From positions 1-19,530 of the forward strand of contig CABQLY010000025.1 of NCBI GenBank assembly GCA_902465155.1: DNA of 19,530 bases, given 5' to 3'. Below, piece after piece: positions 8,110-13,990 of this stretch. How positions within the stretch are numbered: the first letter of the stretch is position 1; every line of letters begins with the position of its first letter. The DNA comes from an uncultured Oscillospiraceae bacterium. GTDB taxonomy: Bacteria; Bacillota; Clostridia; Oscillospirales; Acutalibacteraceae. The notes under the pieces were generated by a model. That model had not been told where the DNA came from and searched no databases. It was given only the letters and a program-made list of their open reading frames with translations. The translations under genes and the position numbers were made by a program.

Positions 8110-8886
8110 TTATTTAATTAAAGCGGCCTGAACCTTGTATTTTTCGGCGGTTTTTTGCAGGGTGCCGTCGGCTTTGCTATCTTCAAAAAACTTGTTCAGC
8201 TTTTCGGTAAGGTCTGAGCCTTTTCTAAACCCAACGCCGTATTCTTCGCTGTTTAGCTTGGCAGTGTAGGTCAGATTGGCGTAGCTGGTGCCTTCACCGA
8301 TCATAGCGGCCGCCATTAAGGAGTCAATAATTGCTGCGTCGGCAGTGCCGCCGGCAACCTCCATTAAAGCGGTGGCTTGGTCTTTTACCTCGGTAAACTG
8401 GTAGCCGTTGGCTTCGGCCTGCTTTTTACCGGCAGAGCCATTTTCTACCGCAAACTTTAGGCTCTTGCAGCTTTCGGCGGTTTGGTAGTTTTGGGCTTTG
8501 TCCTTCGGTACTACAACTACCTGTGCGTTGTTGCAGTAGGCTTTCGAGCAGGACATGGCCGAAAGTACATCCTCAGTCAGGGTCATGCCGTTCCAAACGC
8601 AGTCAATTGTTTTGCCGTCCAGCTCCATGGTTTTGTTATCCCAATCAATTTCAACAAACTCGGCCTTAACGCCAAGGCTTTCGGCAAACGCGGTTGCCAT
8701 ATCGGCGTCAAAACCAACCCACTTGCCGTCCTGCTGGTAATCCATTGGCTCAAACTCGGTAATGCCAACAATCAGCTTACCGTTGTTTTTTACATAGGCG
8801 CTGTCGCTCTCCTGAGTTTTGCCGCAGCCTGCAAAGCACATGGCGGCGGTAAGTACGGCTAAACACAAACTAATTACTTTTTTCAT
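8110..8886 (-). CDS. Amino acid ABC transporter substrate-binding lipoprotein with atypical ligand site
   Basis: A 258-residue extracytoplasmic binding protein (bacterial solute-binding family 3), anchored by lipid. The N terminus is a lipoprotein signal with the lipobox FAGC, giving Cys21 as the modified residue. The family opening is clear: KLIVGITEFEPMDYQQDG and VGFDADMATAFAESLGV. The central motif differs from the usual pattern. Where most relatives have G-x-T-x-T-x-E-R, with the arginine binding the ligand carboxylate, this protein has NGMTLTEDV, putting Val107 at the arginine position. The substrate is therefore uncertain. The ATG at 8886 has AGGAGG (8895-8900) 8 bases upstream. It is the first gene of the three-gene transporter operon and has a clear promoter. 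Confidence 0.92.
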   Translation of the reverse strand: MKKVISLCLAVLTAAMCFAGCGKTQESDSAYVKNNGKLIVGITEFEPMDYQQDGKWVGFDADMATAFAESLGVKAEFVEIDWDNKTMELDGKTIDCVWNGMTLTEDVLSAMSCSKAYCNNAQVVVVPKDKAQNYQTAESCKSLKFAVENGSAGKKQAEANGYQFTEVKDQATALMEVAGGTADAAIIDSLMAAAMIGEGTSYANLTYTAKLNSEEYGVGFRKGSDLTEKLNKFFEDSKADGTLQKTAEKYKVQAALIK

Positions 8887-8926
8887 TTTTTGTTCCTCCT
8901 GGGTTTTACCCTGTTCAATTTAATTT

Positions 8927-8960
8927 GCGAAAGTGCTTTAGCACTCTTTCGCTTTAGCAC
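8927..8960 (-). promoter_or_regulatory. Leader hairpin and paired repeats in front of the transporter operon
   Basis: GCGAAAG (8927-8933) pairs with CTTTCGC (8946-8952), with an inner AGTGC/GCACT pairing as an alternative. The ten-base sequence GTGCTAAAGC (minus strand) occurs twice, at 8935-8944 and 8951-8960, with a 16-base period. The outer copy falls at the expected transcription start. It could be a repressor operator or an RNA structure; no known riboswitch was recognised. Confidence 0.5.
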
Positions 8961-8966
8961 GCTAAT

Positions 8967-8995
8967 ATATTAACACACTATTATAGCTTTGTCAA
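8967..8995 (-). promoter_or_regulatory. Promoter of the amino acid ABC transporter operon
   Basis: On the minus strand: perfect TTGACA (8990-8995), a 17-base spacer and TAATAT (8967-8972). The leader before the lipoprotein start codon is about 70 bases. Upstream, to 9035, the DNA is very A/T-rich, as in UP elements. Confidence 0.75.
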
Positions 8996-9073
8996 CCCCT
9001 TTTTTAAAAAAAATTAAAAAATTTTTTAAAGAGCGTATTTAGCGGCAAAACGCGCGGGCAAAGGGCAAAAAAA

Positions 9074-9097
9074 TAAACGCCGAAAATTCGGCGTTTA
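9074..9097 (-). terminator. Rho-independent terminator of the HPr-like gene
   Basis: TAAACGCCG (9074-9082) pairs perfectly with CGGCGTTTA (9089-9097) around AAAATT. On the minus strand a TTTTTTT run follows within a few bases, a canonical terminator. It lies about 120 bases past the stop codon at 9217, so the tandem repeats between them would be in the 3' untranslated region. Confidence 0.85.
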
Positions 9098-9107
9098 AAT
9101 AAAAATG

Positions 9108-9207
9108 GGTTTAGGAATTGTTTAAATGAATTTAGAATTTTTAAACAGGTTTAGAATTTATAAAACCGGTTTAGCGCTTTTAAAGCGGGCTTAAAATTTT
9201 TAAAAGC
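9108..9207. repeat. Five degenerate tandem repeats of about 20 bp
   Basis: Units begin at 9108, 9129, 9148, 9168 and 9188 and vary around GGTTTAGAATTTTTAAAAC. The spacing of 19-21 bases equals two turns of the helix. The array lies between the stop codon of the HPr-like gene and its terminator. Each unit has a partly palindromic TTTAGAATTTTTAAA core. There is no open frame of interest. The 330-bp gap 8887-9216 otherwise holds the transporter promoter and this terminator. Confidence 0.6.
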
Positions 9208-9216
9208 ACGGGCGGG

Positions 9217-9459
9217 CTATTTTTGCGGCTCTACATAAAGGTAGGGCTGCAGCTCGCCGGGTAAGGCTTCGTCGGCCGCGGTGTTGCAAACTAAGGTAAG
9301 CGGGGCGGTAAGGTCTAAGCTAAAAATGCCCATAATAGATTTGGCGTTTACAACATATTTGCCGGATTTAAGCTCCATACTGTATTCTTTATTCATGGCA
9401 AGCTTTACAAAGCTTTTAACATCTTCCAGCGTTTTTAAAAAAATTTTATTTTCAATCAT
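9217..9459 (-). CDS. HPr-like protein lacking the phosphorylatable histidine
   Basis: An 80-residue protein that fits the HPr fold. The second half carries KYVVNAKSIMGIFSLDL, matching the HPr region around regulatory Ser46 (KSIMG). The N-terminal half lacks the catalytic GIHARPA motif; the aligned stretch is LEDVKSFVKLAM with no histidine. It therefore cannot carry phosphate from PEP as HPr does. It could act like Bacillus Crh, a serine-phosphorylated partner of CcpA, or have another regulatory role; this is inference. The frame stays open up to 9549, but the promoter (9512-9540) lies inside that extension. The ATG at 9459 has GGAG 9 bases upstream and gives a length close to HPr (about 85-88), so I choose it. 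The gene is monocistronic, downstream of pyruvate kinase. Confidence 0.8.
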   Translation of the reverse strand: MIENKIFLKTLEDVKSFVKLAMNKEYSMELKSGKYVVNAKSIMGIFSLDLTAPLTLVCNTAADEALPGELQPYLYVEPQK

Positions 9460-9511
9460 CTTTTTTAGCTCCACTATATAAATAATAAAGGCGATAAAGG
9501 TAGATAATGAA

Positions 9512-9540
9512 ATGATACAACTTTTTAAGGAATTTGTCAA
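9512..9540 (-). promoter_or_regulatory. Promoter of the HPr-like gene
   Basis: On the minus strand: perfect TTGACA (9535-9540), a 17-base spacer and TATCAT (9512-9517). Transcription would start near 9505, which rules out any start codon above that point and fixes the ATG at 9459. Confidence 0.8.
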
Positions 9541-9581
9541 GTTTTTCATAAAGCTGTCGAACCACGGCGCGGGCAGCGCTG

Positions 9582-11003
9582 TTATTTTACCACTTCAACC
9601 TTTAATAAATTGGTGGTGCCGGCAATATTCAGCGGTACGCCTGCGGTAATTACAACGGTGTCGCCCGGGGCTACAAGGTCGTACTGCTTGGCGCAGTCAA
9701 TGGCGTGCTGCATTAGCCGGTCGGAGTTGCTTTGGTTTAGCGCCAGCACGGGGTACACCCCCCAAGAAAGCGCCAGCTGGTAGTAGGTTTTGCGCTCGGG
9801 CGTGGCGGCAATAATAAGCTGGCTGGGCCGGAATTTAGAAACCCGGCGTGCCGTGCGGCCCGATTTGGTAACGGCAATTACCGCCCCGGCGCTTACATCG
9901 CGCGCGGTGGTGCAGGCGGCATCGCAAATGGCGTTGGTAATGTCGTTTTCGTCCATGTAATACATGGCGCCGCCGTAAATGTTCATGTCAAACGCGTCGG
10001 CCTCGGCCTGGCGCGCAATTTTGGCCATAACCCTTACCACATGGGCCGGGTTTACGCCCATGGCCGTTTCGCCCGAAAGCATAATAGCCGAAGTGCCGTC
10101 GAACACCGCGTTGGCAACATCGGTAATTTCGGCGCGGGTGGGGGTAGAGTTTTGAATCATAGATTCCAGCATTTGGGTGGCGGTAATTACCATTTTGCCG
10201 GATTGGTAGCAGCTTTTAATAAACTTTTTTTGAATTCCCGGCAGGCGCTCGTACTCAATTTCAACCCCCATATCGCCGCGGGCAACCATAATACCGTCGG
10301 CGTGCTTTAAAATCTCTTCAAAATTCTGCACGCCCTCGTTATTTTCTATTTTAGCAATAATGCGAATGTGGTGGCCGCCGTGGTAATCTAAAAACTTGCG
10401 CAGGTCAATCAGGTCCTCTTTGCACCGCACAAAAGACGCGGCTACAAAATCTACATCATTTTCAATGCCAAAAATCAGGTCTTTGGCATCGGCCTCGCTA
10501 ATATATTTTAAATCTAAGTGAATATTGGGAATGTTTACGCCCTTGTGATTGCTGATCTCCCCGCCAACCAGAACCTTGCAGGTAATTTCCTTGCCCTGCA
10601 CGGCGGTAACCTCTAAGCGCAGGCGGCCGTCATCTAACAAAACGCGGTTGCCCGGCTTTAGCTGCATGGGCAGATCCTCGTAGGTTACGCTGCAGCGGGT
10701 TTCGTCTCCCTCAATTTTTTCGGCCGTTAGGGTAAAAACGGCCCCTTTTTTAAGCTTTACGGCGCCGTTTTTAAAGTTGCCTAAGCGAATTTCGGGGCCT
10801 TTGGTGTCTAACAAAATAGCCACCGGCGCGTTTAGCTCCTCCCGCGCCTGCTTAATCAGGTCAATGCTGTTTTGGTGGTAAGCGTGGTCCCCGTGGGAAA
10901 AGTTTAGCCGGGCAACATTCATTCCGCTGCGAATAAGCTCCCGCACGGTTTCTGGGTTGTTGCTGGCGGGGCCAATGGTACAAATAATTTTAGTCTTTCT
11001 CAT
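9582..11003 (-). CDS. pyk: Pyruvate kinase
   Basis: A 473-residue cytoplasmic glycolytic enzyme converting phosphoenolpyruvate and ADP to pyruvate and ATP. It opens with RKTKIICTIGPAS and MNVARLNFSHG (Arg32 of the active site). It also has LLDTKGPEIR, the B-domain VTYEDLP, the active-site lysine in IAKIENNEGV, the metal-binding VARGDMGVEI, and TATQMLESM followed by the TRAEITDVANAVFDGTSA stretch. It ends after the regulatory C domain and lacks the extra PEP-utiliser-like domain found in many Bacillus enzymes. The ATG at 11003 has AAAGGAG 10 bases upstream; an in-frame TTG at 11024 is less likely. Its start overlaps the end of the serine hydrolase gene by 14 bases, suggesting coupled translation. 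No strong terminator is visible between its stop and the HPr-like gene's promoter. Confidence 0.97.
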   Translation of the reverse strand: MRKTKIICTIGPASNNPETVRELIRSGMNVARLNFSHGDHAYHQNSIDLIKQAREELNAPVAILLDTKGPEIRLGNFKNGAVKLKKGAVFTLTAEKIEGDETRCSVTYEDLPMQLKPGNRVLLDDGRLRLEVTAVQGKEITCKVLVGGEISNHKGVNIPNIHLDLKYISEADAKDLIFGIENDVDFVAASFVRCKEDLIDLRKFLDYHGGHHIRIIAKIENNEGVQNFEEILKHADGIMVARGDMGVEIEYERLPGIQKKFIKSCYQSGKMVITATQMLESMIQNSTPTRAEITDVANAVFDGTSAIMLSGETAMGVNPAHVVRVMAKIARQAEADAFDMNIYGGAMYYMDENDITNAICDAACTTARDVSAGAVIAVTKSGRTARRVSKFRPSQLIIAATPERKTYYQLALSWGVYPVLALNQSNSDRLMQHAIDCAKQYDLVAPGDTVVITAGVPLNIAGTTNLLKVEVVK

Positions 11004-12144
11004 AATGCTCCTGCTCCTTTCCAAGGGCTTTGTAGGTTAAATCGCGCAGCATGGGGTGCACGGTATCGTAAATTTCGGGGTTATTGCGCACATGCTGCAC
11101 ATAAAAAATTGAAAGGGCGTTTTCTGGGTCTATCATAATGTAAGCGCCGGCGGCGCCGTCCCAGCCAAATTCGCCCAGCGGGCTGTAACAGTTGTTGCTT
11201 TGCTGTTTTATTTTGGTGCGTACCCCAAGGCCATAGCTGTAGCCCGTATTGGGCTTGCAAAAGGTTTTAAACTGGGCCGGGGTTAGGTGGTTTTGGCGTA
11301 AAAGGTTAACGGTTTGCGGGTTTAAAATACGGTTGCCGGTTTTGCCAACGCCGCCGCAGGCTAAAGCGTCGGCCAGCAAAATGTAGTCCCGTGCGCCGCC
11401 AATAAGCCCGGCGCCGCCGCTTTCGTAATTGTTTGAAAGCATGAAGGGGTTGGTAAGGGTGGTGGGCTCGGCCTTTTTTAAATTAAAATTATAAAGGTAT
11501 TGCGCGCTCATGCGGCTTAAAACCTCCGGCGTGGGCCGAAAGCCCATTTCGGTAATGCCAAGCGGCGCAAAAATGTTTTGTTTTAAATACTCGCCAAAGG
11601 TAAGCCCGCTAATTACCTCAATAATTCCGGCTAAAATGTCGTGGCACAGGCTGTAACGGAATGCGGCGCCCGGGTCAAAAACCAGCGGTATTTTGGCAAT
11701 GGCCCTAAGCATTTGCCGGGTAGTTGCTTGGTTGTTTGTTTGCTTTTGCAGGGCAACAATGTGCTCGTTGCCAAGGTCGTAGGTGTAACCGCCGCACATG
11801 GTAAATAAATGCCGCACCGTTAAAACGGTTTGGGCCGGGCGAATCGCGTCGCCATCTTTTACATATAATTCCCCAAATTCGGGCAGATATTTTTGAACGG
11901 GTTCCTCTAACCTTAGCAGCCCGCGCTCCAACAGCTGCGCGCCGGCAGTGCAGGTAAAAATTTTGGTGGCCGAATATAAAAAGTACAAATTGTTTTCGCC
12001 TACCGGCTTTTGGCGGTTAAAATCGGCAAAGCCGTGCGTGTAATGAAACAGGCGTTGGTGGTTTTGCGCTACAATAATCTCGCAGCCGGGAACAATATCC
12101 GGGTTTAACGCGTCAATATATTCTTTTAATTCTTGAAATTGCAT
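10990..12144 (-). CDS. Serine hydrolase of the beta-lactamase (class C-like) family
   Basis: A 384-residue protein of the beta-lactamase/esterase fold. The nucleophile motif is S58-A-T-K61 (SxxK). The second motif is Tyr164 in FRYSLCHDI, as in EstB-type esterases that replace YxN with YSx. The C-terminal box is GWDGAAGAYIMIDPE. There is no signal peptide or membrane segment, so it is probably cytoplasmic, which argues for an esterase or peptidase and against a secreted beta-lactamase. The substrate is unknown. The ATG at 12144 follows AGGAGG with an 8-base spacer. It is the first gene of a two-gene unit with pyruvate kinase, whose start codon lies inside its 3' end. The pairing has no obvious metabolic logic and may only share a promoter. 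Confidence 0.9.
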   Translation of the reverse strand: MQFQELKEYIDALNPDIVPGCEIIVAQNHQRLFHYTHGFADFNRQKPVGENNLYFLYSATKIFTCTAGAQLLERGLLRLEEPVQKYLPEFGELYVKDGDAIRPAQTVLTVRHLFTMCGGYTYDLGNEHIVALQKQTNNQATTRQMLRAIAKIPLVFDPGAAFRYSLCHDILAGIIEVISGLTFGEYLKQNIFAPLGITEMGFRPTPEVLSRMSAQYLYNFNLKKAEPTTLTNPFMLSNNYESGGAGLIGGARDYILLADALACGGVGKTGNRILNPQTVNLLRQNHLTPAQFKTFCKPNTGYSYGLGVRTKIKQQSNNCYSPLGEFGWDGAAGAYIMIDPENALSIFYVQHVRNNPEIYDTVHPMLRDLTYKALGKEQEHYEKD

Positions 12145-12193
12145 TTTACAGCCTCCTGCGCTGTTATAAAATTCAAAAACAACCTCATTTTAC

Positions 12194-12221
12194 ATTATAA
12201 CATTTTTAAAAGCAAAATCAA
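12194..12221 (-). promoter_or_regulatory. Promoter of the serine hydrolase-pyk operon
   Basis: On the minus strand: TTGATT (12216-12221), a 16-base spacer and a perfect TATAAT (12194-12199). The start codon is 50 bases further on. It lies directly downstream of the terminator at 12249-12280, so the unit boundary is sharp. Confidence 0.75.
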
Positions 12222-12248
12222 GCGGTTTTTTAAAACGGCTATTAAAAA

Positions 12249-12280
12249 AAGCGCCCAGCCAAATAAAAGGTTGAGCGCTT
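12249..12280 (-). terminator. Terminator of the two-component/C39 operon
   Basis: AAGCGCCCAGCC (12249-12260) pairs with GGTTGAGCGCTT (12269-12280), with one mismatch and one G-T pair, around an eight-base loop. On the minus strand the stem leads directly into a TTTTTT run, a canonical rho-independent terminator. It lies about 160 bases past the peptidase stop codon. Confidence 0.85.
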
Positions 12281-12299
12281 GAGGGAGCGGCACAGGCAA

Positions 12300-12420
12300 T
12301 TGGCCCGGCGCAAAGGCAGTTTTTTGGTGTTTTGGGCTTTTTGCATTTGGGGCTTTCGGCGTTTGGGGAATTTTGGCGCTTTGGGGCTTCTTTTGGGCTT
12401 TTTGTTTTGGTAAGGCAACG
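12300..12420. repeat. G/T-rich low-complexity tract
   Basis: The plus strand repeats imperfect units around TTTTGGGGCTTT and TTTTGGGCTTTTT. It lies between the C39 peptidase stop codon and its terminator, so it would be transcribed as a long C/A-rich 3' tail. It resembles the tracts at 3003-3260 and 16135-16340. No gene is supported here. Confidence 0.5.
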
Positions 12421-12437
12421 GGCCTTTTTAACCGCTG

Positions 12438-13169
12438 TTATTGCGCAGCCCGGGTTTTGGTAATTAACACCGCCTGGCTGTAAAGCTCGGCAAAGCGCTG
12501 CTCGCACAGGGCTTTTTCGTACGCCTCGGTTTGGCCGGTTTGCGGGTCGTTCAGCAGGTAATGCGTTGCGGTTTGCCCTACCAGAACCAGGCAATGCTCG
12601 CACGAGCGCCAGGTAAAGCTTTGCCCGTTAGGCAGGCGCCAGGTTTTACCCGTGGCCGAGGGCCGCATTTGCATGGTGGCCCAAATTAAAAGCGGGTAGC
12701 CGTTTTGGGTGTAAAGCGCACTAAGCTGCTTTAGGGTTTGGCCGTAAAGCACCTGCGCTTTGCAGGCGGTGCTGTTAAGGTTAATAGCCTTGGCAATTAC
12801 CGGGGCGTAGCAGCCGTAGGCCGCCTTGTTAAAGGGGTTGCCGCAAAAAAACTCGTTGGGGTTTGGCCCGTAAAGCGTGCCGTCCTTTTGGTAAAATTTT
12901 GTGCTTTGCGGCAGCCAGTGCGCGGCAAATTCGGCGGGGGAGAGCGTTACCCCGTAATAGTTTAAAACCATGGCGGCGGCCGTGGCCTCGCAGCCGGTTG
13001 GCAGCGCCGGGTACTGCGAAAGCGGTTTTACCGCAATGCAAACGCTGCCGGCGGGGGTTTTGGGGGCGGCGCTCCCCGCGGGTGTTGCCCCCGGCGGGCT
13101 AAAAAATAAAAGGACGGTTAACAGGGCGGCGGCCAAAAAAGCGGCGGCTGTAAGCAAACGCTGGTGCAT
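12438..13169 (-). CDS. Membrane-anchored or secreted C39-like cysteine peptidase domain protein
   Basis: A 243-residue protein with an N-terminal hydrophobic segment (residues about 5-23), acting as an uncleaved anchor or signal peptide, then a Pro/Ala-rich linker and a C39-like papain-fold domain (peptidase_C39_2 type). The expected catalytic residues are visible: Cys60 in LPTGCEATAAAMVLNYYG, His192 in EHCLVLVG and Asp208 in YLLNDPQTG. Members of this group are extracytoplasmic and mostly of unknown substrate, unlike the bacteriocin-exporter C39 domains fused to ABC transporters. The ATG at 13169 uses AAAGGGG, which lies inside the right arm of a 17-bp perfect palindrome (13173-13215), so translation may be restricted. 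It is the last gene of the operon with the two-component system. A protease that acts on the anchored neighbour or on a peptide signal is speculation. Confidence 0.82.
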   Translation of the reverse strand: MHQRLLTAAAFLAAALLTVLLFFSPPGATPAGSAAPKTPAGSVCIAVKPLSQYPALPTGCEATAAAMVLNYYGVTLSPAEFAAHWLPQSTKFYQKDGTLYGPNPNEFFCGNPFNKAAYGCYAPVIAKAINLNSTACKAQVLYGQTLKQLSALYTQNGYPLLIWATMQMRPSATGKTWRLPNGQSFTWRSCEHCLVLVGQTATHYLLNDPQTGQTEAYEKALCEQRFAELYSQAVLITKTRAAQ

Positions 13170-13172
13170 AAA

Positions 13173-13215
13173 AATTCCCCTTTACTATTCTTAAAGAAAA
13201 TAGTAAAGGGGAATT
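13173..13215 (-). terminator. 17-bp perfect palindrome: terminator overlapping the C39 ribosome site
   Basis: Arms 13173-13189 and 13199-13215 are perfectly complementary over 17 bases around a nine-base loop. On the minus strand the second arm contains AAAGGGG and is followed by AATTTTTATG, where ATG is the C39 start codon. The same element can thus end transcription of the upstream gene (stem plus T run) and hide the ribosome site of the downstream one. No separate promoter for the C39 gene was found. Confidence 0.75.
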
Positions 13216-13243
13216 GTAAAGCTTTTACCCCAAAGGCTGTATG

Positions 13244-13990
13244 CTAATTGTATATTTTATCAAGGTCCACTACGGTTTCGTCGCTTTCGCTTTTGTCGCA
13301 ATAATCGGTTACAAGGCGATTTAGCCCCAGCACCATAAAGGTGTTGTAAAAGGCCTCGTTTCCGTTTTGGGAGTAACCTTGTTTTTGCACAAACCCGGCG
13401 GCACCGTATTGCTTTTGCGGCAGCTGCAGCAGCTTTCCGTAATAGGCGTCGGTTGCGTTATTCAGGCTAAGGTTGTTGGCGTCCTGCGCGGTGGCGTCTG
13501 CCGGGGCGTAGGCAATTTCGTTGTAAATAAGCAGCAAAAGCAGCTGAGTTTTTTCCTCAAACAAAAGGGTTACGCTTTGCAGCCCGTTTCGGTATTCCAG
13601 CTTAACGGTGCGCAGCGCGGTTGGCTTGTTTTCTACGGTAATTAGCTGCGTTTTTTCAAAGCAAAGGTTTGGCGCGCCGCTTTGCAAAACCGCTTGCACT
13701 GCCGGCAGCAGCGAGTTGTTTTGAAAAACGCTGTTAACTAAATAAACGGCGGTGTTATGGTAAGCCGTGCTGGCTTTGGCGGTAGAAAACGGCTCCTCTG
13801 AAAGCTCGCCGTTTTCGTAAAGCTTGGCAACCTGCTGTGCGGTAATGGTGGTGCGGCTGCCGGGGTTGTACTGCCAGGCCTTGCTTTGCTGCCCCAAGAC
13901 AAAGCGGTAGCCAAACAGCACCGGTAAAAGCACTACTAAAACCGTTATAAACGCCAGCAGTGTTAGGAATAATGCCTGCCTTTTTTTCAT
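13244..13990 (-). CDS. Membrane-anchored extracytoplasmic protein of unknown function, two-component operon
   Basis: A 248-residue protein that I do not recognise. Residues about 8-30 form one membrane segment (LFLTLLAFITVLVVLLPVLFG) after a basic MKKRQ start, so the remaining 215 residues should face outward. That part is rich in Gln, Asn and Ala, with alternating strand-like stretches (LRTVKLEYRNGLQSVTLLFEE) and no catalytic motif. The ATG at 13990 overlaps the kinase stop codon in an ATGA, indicating tightly coupled translation. Membrane-anchored partners that modulate a kinase are known (for example YycH/YycI with WalK), and the position suggests such a role, but there is no evident sequence similarity. 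It is followed by the 17-bp palindrome and the C39 gene. Confidence 0.8.
   Translation of the reverse strand: MKKRQALFLTLLAFITVLVVLLPVLFGYRFVLGQQSKAWQYNPGSRTTITAQQVAKLYENGELSEEPFSTAKASTAYHNTAVYLVNSVFQNNSLLPAVQAVLQSGAPNLCFEKTQLITVENKPTALRTVKLEYRNGLQSVTLLFEEKTQLLLLLIYNEIAYAPADATAQDANNLSLNNATDAYYGKLLQLPQKQYGAAGFVQKQGYSQNGNEAFYNTFMVLGLNRLVTDYCDKSESDETVVDLDKIYN

Noticed and set aside
9460..9549. N-terminal 30-residue hydrophobic extension of the HPr-like protein, which looks like a membrane segment
   Set aside because: A TTGACA-N17-TATCAT promoter lies within it, and a good ribosome site precedes the internal ATG at 9459, so the extension is not translated.
10990..12144. Antibiotic-resistance beta-lactamase
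   Set aside because: The SxxK motif is present, but there is no signal peptide, and the second motif is of esterase type (YSL instead of YxN). A cytoplasmic hydrolase is more likely.
12190..12603. A 137-codon minus-strand frame overlapping the end of the C39 gene
   Set aside because: It overlaps the conserved C39 histidine/aspartate region in another frame, spans the terminator and low-complexity tract, and ends over the next promoter.
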